Source of the DNA: Tuctoria greenei
Taxonomy: Eukaryota; Streptophyta; Magnoliopsida; Poales; Poaceae
Direction: 5' to 3'
Length of the DNA stretch: 64,000 nucleotides
NCBI GenBank assembly: GCA_036927565.1
Contig: JAYESD010000003.1
Span: 95,961,591-96,025,590, forward strand
A program made the position numbers and the translations under genes. Positions 56,985-64,000 of the stretch are shown here, one piece after another. How positions within the stretch are numbered: the first letter of the stretch is position 1; the number at the start of each line of letters is the position of its first letter. The notes beneath the pieces were generated by a model. It was not told where the DNA came from. It was given only the letters and a program-made list of their open reading frames with translations, and did not search any database.

Positions 56985-58155
56985 AATGGTCAGCTCCAGC
57001 ACCTCCCAGGGGCCCTGCCGTCGACGTTTTTACAGAGATGGTGGGCGACGCCGGAGCATACAACTCCGACACCTCCCAAGGGGCCAGCCGTCGACGTTTA
57101 TACGAAGATGGTGGACAACGCTGGAGCACTCCTTGCAGGGGGCCTGCCGTTGACGTCCCAACACGTTAACACCAGCATCAAGCGCGGACAAATGAGTAAA
57201 GTATCCTACCTCGCTCTTGTTGCTAACAGGATTCTCTTGCGACAGCCTGTACACCAGGGGCCTGCCATCAACGTCCCTGCTCGTCGACGACAGCAACAAG
57301 CGCTGACGATGGGCCGCCGTCGATCACTCTACGATGATGGTGGACGACGCCGGAGCCCAGCTCCGGCACCTCCCAAGAGGCCTTCCGTCGATGTCTCAAC
57401 GACGATAGTGGTCGACATCGGAGCATATAGCTCTGGCACATCCCAAGGGCCAGCCGTCAACATTTCTACGAAGATGGTGTGCGACGCTGGAGCACACCTC
57501 GCAGGGGGCCTGCCGTTCATGTCCCAACACGTTAACACTAGCAACAAGTGCAGACAAATGAGTAAAGTATCCTACCTCTCTCTTGTTGCTAACAGGATTC
57601 TCTTGGGACAACCTGTACACCATGGGCCTGTCGTCAACGTTTCTACGAAGATGGTGGGCGACGCCGGAGCATACAGCTCCAGCACCTCCCAGGGGGCCTA
57701 CCATCGACGCCTTTATAGAGATGGTGGGCGACGCCGGAGCATCCAGCTTCGGCACCCCCAGGGGGCCTGCTGTTGACTTTTCTATAGAAATGGTGGGCGA
57801 CGCCAGAGCATCCAGCTCCGGCACCCCCAAGGGACCCGCCGCCGACGTCCCAGCACATCGACGATGACAACAAGCGCGGACAAGTGAGTACACTCTCCTA
57901 CCCTGCTTTTGCTGGTGACAAAGTTTGCTTGTGGTATCTTGTGCACCAGGGCACGCAGTCCATGACTTCACGACGATGGTGGACAACGTCGAAGAACCCA
58001 GCTCTAACACCTCCCAGGGGGCCTGCCTTCGACGACTCCACAACGATGGTGGGCGATGCCGGAGCACCAAGCTCCGGCACCTCCCAGGAGGCCTCCCGTC
58101 GACGACTTCACAGTGACAGAGGGCGGTGCCTGAGCGGCCAGCTCCAGCGCCTCCC
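56985..58155 (-). repeat. 70-bp tandem repeat array in the Tat F 3' UTR with higher-order units
   Basis: The units are reverse complements of those at 2563-3540; examples start GCCGTCGACG at 57017 and 57087. Three copies of an extra segment of about 100 bp (containing GCGGACAAATGAGTAAAGTA and GTTGCTAACAGGATTCTCTT) interrupt the array at about 57157, 57517 and, more diverged, 57857. The result is a higher-order period of 340-360 bp. ORFs on both strands through here arise from repetition. Confidence 0.9.
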
Positions 58156-58591
58156 ATGGGGCCGACCATCAACAACAACACTCAAGAAAAGCTCAACTCT
58201 CCCGGCAGGGGCGCGCCGAGCCATTCACTCATGCTCCCCCACTTTGTTGGGGGCCAGTCTAAGACATCCTGCGTTCAAGTGGCAGGCGTATCCAACAATC
58301 TGGCCACGCCTACCAAGGGGCCTCTGAGCGGGGTTCCATAGGCAGGACGTCATCTAACGCCAAACCAGCCACGTCGATTGTGCAAGCATCGGCCCCTAAA
58401 AGGCTAGCGGCATCAACAAAGGCTCTCCAATACCTACACAAGAGAAGGAATTGGGGCAACAATGTGGAATCACGCGACAAGCCAACAAGCAAAATAACAT
58501 AAATCCAAATTCACTGTGACAGTTATTTACACAAGGGGAACAACCCCAGATACAAAAACATGGCGCCTAGGTGCCGCCGACCTCAAGTCCG
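58156..58591 (-). other. spacer between the repeat array and the antisense ORF end
   Basis: Corresponds in position to 2173-2562 in Tat H. No gene seen. Confidence 0.55.
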
Positions 58592-61380
58592 CTAGACAAA
58601 AGAAGCGGCCTCCTTGGTAAGGTCTTGGACTTCGTCCCTAGCCTCATCCTCCCGCTCATCAAGGGGACCTTTCTCCACCGCCTCCAGCAGGATCTTCGGG
58701 TACTAGCTTCGGAAGCATACCAGGATGTAACAGGCCACCAGCTCAGCCAGCTCCTTTCCTTTGGTGTCCAGCAACCTTGCGAGGACAGTGTTCACCGACC
58801 CCAATGATGAGCACTGGGAGTCCAAGGCGGGAAGAAGCTAGGCCACCTCCTGGGATGGCTCCCAGCATGGCACGAGACATAGGCTGAGGGGTTCCAGCAC
58901 CACCCTAGCACGGGCCAGGAAGTCTCGGACCCCTTGGGCCTCGGTCGAGCGGGAGGCCTGGAGGCTCTTCGTCTCCCTCCGAGCAATATCCTCTCGGTCG
59001 GTGACATCCTGAGCACGACGCTCTAGGTCATCCTCTTGGCGCCGAATAGCCAGCTCCATGTCTTGCAATGCTCGACGTTTCTCCTCCATGCTCCAGGAGA
59101 CCTCCTCCTCCTTCGCCGCCAAGCCCAGTTCCGCATCAGCAATGGCAACTTCGCGGCAGACCAACTCTAGCCGCTGATCCTTGCACAGTCCCACGCGAGC
59201 GTCAGCGGCAGCATGGGACTTCAAAGCCTTCACCTCAAGCTCTTTTTTCTTGGCATAACTAGCTTCACCAAGTGCCGCTCCTCCGCAAGCTGATCCCACT
59301 CTCGGGTGATAGCAGCTTGTGTCTGGCGCAAGATGAACAGGGCCGCGACAACAGCGTCGACAAGAGAGATTGGCTCGATTGTCGCCACCGACGTCTGCCC
59401 CTTTGTCCCTCCTACCGACGCTGCAGCAGACACCAGCTCTCGGGGACTAGAAGCTTCCCCGCCTGGAGCCCTGAGAACCGCCGTGCCACAGCCCGGCACT
59501 GATGTCCCCTCCTCCACTACAAGGGTGTCGCCGACAACCAGTGGTGAGTCGCCAAGCTGCGCACCGAAGACGTCAGACGCCAGCGCTGCTTGACCGACCA
59601 GTGAGTCAGCCCCACCAAGGGAGGCAACCACGACCAACATAGCACACTCCGCGTCGGACACCTCCTCGCCCGGCACCTCCGCGCTAGACATATCCTCGCC
59701 TGGCACTTCCTCGCTGGGCACCTCCTCGCCTGGCACGACCAGACTTGGCGCCACCTCTGCCACACCTGCCTCAATGGACAGGGGTGCAGAGTCATTAGCG
59801 GCACCTAAGGCCGATGCACCTTCGATCGTAGGAGACGACGCGGCATACCCCGTTCCAGTGCCGAGAAGGGCAGGAGCTATCAAGCCCACCTCTGGAATCA
59901 CCAAGGGCACTAAATTGGCTGACAAAGCCCTAAGAAACCAATATAAAGATTTGTGAAGAACAAAAAAGGAAAGAAGAGAAATAGAAGAAGAGAGAAGCTA
60001 TGACTTACCGGCGAGTTGGGCCACTCCAATGACCCTGGCCTCCCACCCCACGCAATATATCAAGGTCACCGGGACCTGACGACAAGGCCAGCACCGCCGT
60101 CTCTGGTACCGACTTCCGGTCAACCCATGCTGGTGTCAATGCAGGCCCCTCGACACCTCCTCCAGAACCAGGGCCACTGCTGGAATCGGAGGCTAAGTCT
60201 ACGACAATTTCTTTAGCCCCGCCGACTCCCGGGTGACGGGAGATGGGAGTATCACCCCCTGATATAGCTTCTGCTTCTTCGGCAAAGAAGTAGCAGAGCC
60301 CGCAACTAGCGTGCGGGAACGCTTTCTCGGCTCTGGAGTTGGTGCTGGCTGGCTGACCTCTGCCTTGTCAGAAGTAGTTGAGGTCTCTACTTCCACCCTT
60401 GTTGAAGGACGCAAGGAAGACCCCGACCCTGGATGCGCATCTTCACGACACCGCTTTAGGACTGCTGAGGCGCCAGCTGTGTCTTTGGGATACAGACGAG
60501 CTAGGCCGAACACATTGACCTTCGGCATTGAGCTCTGCAGTTCGATCCTCACATCGGTGGTCATTTGGAGCGGTTGGCAGTCATCCAGAATGGAGACATG
60601 CTCATCGTCAACAACATCAGAGGTCACTGTTTTTAGCATCTTCTCCAGCATCTCGAGAGTTGGGGTGTCCGAACCAAGCCGGCATTCGTCATATTTGCCG
60701 TTGTACACCAAGGCCCAGTACAAACGCTGCCGGAGAGGGGCGGTACGGCGGAGCAAGAAGTCTGCCAACACCATCATCGAGGACAAGCCCTTGCTAGCAA
60801 AGAACCGGATCCTCCTCAAGGCAGGCTGGTATTCCTCTGGCAACCCATGGGATGCCTCCCAGGTGGTAGGGTTGGAGCCTGGACCGTCGGGTGGCATCTT
60901 CAGCGAGGGATGCGGGTTTGTCCTCACAATCGCCCAGTCTTCCCTCTAGTTGCTCCATTTGCCCTCTTTGAATGAGGCAATATAACCCCGAGAGGTATTG
61001 TCCCGACAGCGGAAGTAGTAGGTCACCACTTGAGTCATCGTGCTCCTTCCATTTGTCTTCCCGAAGAAATGCTGGAACAGCTCCAACTTGGGTGGGCAGC
61101 CCACGAATGCCTCACATAGGTGGACGAACACAACCACCAATGCGATGGAATTCGGCGATAGGTGGTGAAGTTGCAACACATAGTCCCCCAGCACTGCAAG
61201 GAAGAACCTTGACAACGGGAGTGCGAGCCCAGCAGTGGCGTAGGCGATGAAGAGAACAGTCTCGTCCTCACAAAGATCCCGAAGATCGAGAGGCCCACAA
61301 TAGATGATCCATCTGCACTCTGAAGCTACCCAGCCAAGGAGCCGCCTCATCGGCACCAGATCTCTGGCTGATCGGAAGCG
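58592..61380 (-). pseudogene. Tat F antisense accessory ORF (PF04195-like)
   Basis: A minus-strand gene runs against the element's transcription. The N-terminal region from about 61356 (MRRLLGWVASECRWIIYCG, LPLSRFFLAVLGDYVLQLHHLSPNSIAL, LCEAFVGCPPKLELFQHFF, YYFRCRDNTSRGYIASFKEGKW) resembles the plant 'putative gypsy type transposon' family. Then GLPEEYQPALRRIRFFASKGLSS, a basic Ser/Pro region with KRSRTL and PKKQKL, a 79-bp intron, an Ala/Glu/Val-rich part with VPGEE-type repeats, and a coiled coil (59299-58840) lead to the end VACYILVCFRS ... EAASFV. Stops near 60946, 60199 and 58838 and frame changes break it. Its function is unknown. Confidence 0.78.
59930..60008 (-). other. predicted intron in the Tat F antisense ORF (79 bp)
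   Basis: On the minus strand, GTAAGT at 60008 and TTTCTTAG ending at 59930 enclose a CT-rich segment. Length and place agree with 894-972 in Tat H. Confidence 0.75.
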
Positions 61381-61529
61381 GGAAGGAGGCAGCAGGGAAG
61401 CTATTGGAGCGAGTAAGGTGAGAGCTTTGGCAAAAGGGTGAAGAAGGTCCGGGCGCTCGAGGAAGAAGGCGAAAACTCAGGTTGCGGGGTTTGAGTAAGG
61501 AAGGAGCTGTTCTCTCTAACAGAGGTTTT
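61381..61529 (-). other. Tat F sequence upstream of the antisense ORF
   Basis: About 150 bp of noncoding sequence that would hold the antisense promoter or leader. It is cut by the Ty3-G LTR. Confidence 0.5.
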
Positions 61530-64000
61530 TGTAAAAGCCCACTTTTCGAAAGAACAAAAACGCAAAAAATGCGAACTTAAAATTTTTTAAAAGGGACTTG
61601 GAAATTCAAACTCACATGAACAAAATGATTTAACCAATGTTCACTAAAAATAGGAACTTGTTAAAATTTTACATATAGAACATGGTTGCTAATGTATTTT
61701 TGAATTTATGGTGTGAAATCCATAATTTCCAAGTATTCACCTTTTCAATAAAAATTAAAGGAGAAAAGAAGACAAAATAGAGAGAAAGAAAAAGGAATTA
61801 TTCCTACCCTGAAATGGGAGAATCAAAAATAAAATCAAGCTACTGTTCAAACTAGGTTCACATGGATATTTGAGCTGCCCAATAGATGCCCCATATATCA
61901 AATAGTCCCCCTGCAAAAAATTAAGAATTTTGGAAGCACGATTACTATTTACTACACTATGTAGATTGAAACGCCTTTGAATTCAAATTCAAAATTTAAT
62001 TTCAAATGAAACTTGATCAAAACCAGAATTTGACTTCAGAATCAAATACTACACATTTATTTTAGGCTAGCTGCCAATTTCTACTAAATTTGGAGCTTGT
62101 TTGGTAATGATTTAAATCAGCAAAATAGAGGATAAGGGAGGAGAGTTTTGTGGGCCCCACCTATAAGCCTCTCCAAGGTTGAACTGCCTCTTCCTTTCGG
62201 TTACAGGGCGACACGTCATAATGCATCTTGCCAGCGTTGCTTCTGTTTAGAGGTAGAAAAACCGATTTCTCTTCTTCTTCCTCACTCCCGTGGCCTTTGC
62301 TTCTTCCTGCTCGATCCCTGCTCGGCTGCATATAGCCACCTGACTCCCTCCTGCTCCACAGCCTCCCCCGCCGTCCGCCTGCCTCCTGGCTACGGCATGT
62401 CTCCTGGCCCTGCTCCACGGCACGGCGCTCGCCCCGCACTCAGCCGCCCACGGCCCCGCCCCCGCTCGACCGCAGCGCCGAGTGCTCCCTCACCCCACCT
62501 CCCTGGCCGCGCGCGCTCCATCTCCTGGCCTGGTCGCCTGGTCACGTCCCCAGCCTCTGCACGCCGGCCAAGCTTCCCACTGCGCGCACCTTGGATTCCA
62601 CCCACCAGCACCACGGTCAAGCCTTACCGCCGCCTCGCCAGCACCCTTGTCATACCACGTCTCGCCCTGCTCTTCACTGTCCCACCCCGCGCCTTCTGGC
62701 TCCTCACCGGCGCCGTTCCCATGCGCCACTGACACCGTGCGCGCCATGGTGCTCTGCTCCGTCCCCATCGTCCTTAAGGTGAGTGGCTTGGCCCATGCTC
62801 CTCTCCTCCACCTCGCTCGCCGGCGCCCCGGGTTCCGCGTGTCGCACCTGAGCTGCCATGGCGCTGGCCGCGCTACACATGTGCCACATGCCACCACCGC
62901 ACCCCCCCTGTGCCCCGTCGCCGCCATGGTCATGCCTCGTCCCACGGCGTCAAGCACGCCCGCCGTCCGTTTCCTTGTTGTCCATCGGTGCATCGTCCTC
63001 TCTAGCATCGGTCGTGCTGCACCATGTCGCCACGGCGACGATCGTCGCGCCGCGCCACACCAACCGCGCCCTACCCTGTTGCTCGCCCATGCCGCTGCAG
63101 CGACGCGTTCGCGCCGTGGTGGTCACCTTCCGTGGGCCGTTCGCACCGTCGCGACGCGTTCCGACCTCCCTGCTCCACTAAAGCGCCCCACGTGACCACA
63201 CATCTTTCCGCCTCTGCCCACAACACACATCACCGTTCTCGTCCCCGTCGCCTTCCTCGCATCATCGTAGCGTTTCGCGCCATGGCTGCACCCAACCAGC
63301 AAGGAGAGTAATGTGTGTGATGGATGAAATGCAGGAACACGTCAACGACAAAAGGGTATCAACAACTGGTCCAAGGTTAGCTCTGGTTGTGCAAGATTGA
63401 TTGGATCAGTGATTGCAGCTAAGGTGTTCGATGAAATGTTTACGAGGAAAGAACAAACTTTGTTGATGTTCGGAGCTGGTCTGTGATGCAGGGGTAGGAT
63501 GATGTTGCAACCGACAAGCCTAAGTGCCAAGATACTCTTTGAATGATGATGAAGTGACGGAATCAAGTACACACCCAAGATATTCGATGAAATGCCTACA
63601 AGGTGAACCTTGCCCTGAAATGCTTTGCTTGGCACCGCCGAAGTTCGTTCGTGGTGACCGTCAATGGTATTCATGTGTCGTCAAGTCGTACGTCCATGTT
63701 CCGCATTGATATCATTCCTATAGGAATCCCCAAGTTGACCTTTGTCTTTTGTATCGCATTGGCTTGTCCGTGCATGCTTGTGATGCTCCACCATGATTCG
63801 CGTCGACGTTGTTGACCACATGTCGTCGTCGTGACATTCTGAGCCGTGATCATGCACTGGCATCAAGATGAAGTATGCCTGTGATGTGTATGGTGCTGAA
63901 ACACAAGTACGACTCATAGGACAATGGTTGTCAAGACAAATTAGGTTTTAGTCGATGCGAGGGTGATCGAGTCCTAGGTGTAGCCAAGGTGCTCGATAAA
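61530..64000 (+). mobile_element. Ty3-G 5' part of a long LTR (plus orientation, runs off the window)
   Basis: It starts TGTAAAAGCCC and parallels the reverse complement of the Ty3-C LTR: an AT-rich first 600 bp with runs such as GAATTCAAATTCAAAATTTAATTTCAA, then AGGATAAGGG and a GTGGGCCCCACC-like boundary, then a GC-rich part at 62390-63290. The terminal CCCCACA is not reached. Long frames of up to 237 codons in the GC-rich part have biased composition and no recognisable domain. The last 700 bp (63300-64000) show nothing I recognise. Confidence 0.65.

Larger units (their letters stand above)
50622..61529 (+). mobile_element. Tat F: Tat-lineage Ty3/gypsy element, 3' LTR not present
   Basis: A plus-strand element with 5' LTR, primer site, a shortened gag, protease, RT, a double RNase H, integrase, a repeat-bearing 3' UTR and an antisense ORF. 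The second RNase H and the antisense ORF are features of the Tat group. The right end is cut by the Ty3-G LTR at 61530; no second TGTCGGTACCC LTR follows within the window. Confidence 0.88.

Noticed and set aside
56955..58181. 273- and 261-codon frames on opposite strands
   Set aside because: Repeat-driven frames within the Tat F array, antisense to each other and without domains.
62148..63195. Host gene in the Ty3-G LTR
   Set aside because: Frames are long because of GC bias; several overlap on both strands and none shows a recognisable domain.

Overview
The window is a block of nested LTR retrotransposons from a plant nuclear genome. The element types (Sirevirus-type Ty1/copia, chromovirus and Tat-type Ty3/gypsy, LTRs of 0.8-4 kb, GC-rich LTR segments) point to a monocot, most likely a grass; the species cannot be read from the sequence. 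I see no cellular gene, tRNA, rRNA or CRISPR array. All coding content is gag, pol or accessory ORFs of retroelements, nearly all broken by stops and frameshifts.

Layout, left to right. 1-3540: 3' part of a minus-oriented Tat element (Tat H), with an antisense ORF and a 70-bp tandem repeat. 3541-4457 and 12004-15355: gag and 5' LTR of a minus-strand Ty3 element (Ty3-A), split by a complete plus-strand chromovirus (Ty3-B, 4458-11998, TSD GTGGA). 15356-15616: start of a Tat LTR, probably the 5' LTR of Tat H. 15617-18705 and 45304-48685: the two halves of a Sirevirus (Sire-2), split by a 26.6-kb composite, Ty3-C (18706-45303, TSD CTTTG). The integrase of Ty3-C is itself split by a second Sirevirus (Sire-1, from 23737, TSD ATAAT), whose 5' side was later rearranged. 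48686-49245: a Tat LTR fragment into which Sire-2 inserted. 49246-50621: 3' end of a relative of Ty3-B (Ty3-E). 50622-61529: a plus-strand Tat element (Tat F) inserted in Ty3-E, with an antisense ORF downstream of pol. 61530-64000: the start of a further long Ty3 LTR (Ty3-G).

The relative order can be read from the nesting. Sire-2 went into an older Tat LTR. Ty3-C and Tat H then entered Sire-2. Sire-1 entered Ty3-C, Ty3-A entered Tat H, and Ty3-B entered Ty3-A. At the right, Tat F entered Ty3-E and Ty3-G entered Tat F. Four insertions have both ends and target-site duplications or matching flanks visible.

The most interesting observations are these. (1) Arrays of a near-palindromic motif, CGGACTAGTCCG or CGGACAAGTCCG, lie just upstream of the TATA box in LTRs of both Ty1/copia and Ty3/gypsy elements. 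(2) The two Tat copies share an antisense gene with a 79-bp intron at the same place. (3) A 70-bp satellite-like repeat sits beside that gene in both copies, with a higher-order organisation in one. (4) Two LTR copies sit at the same target site with a duplicated integrase segment, the trace of an unequal recombination. (5) A 21-codon in-frame tandem repeat expands a loop of the Tat F RNase H.
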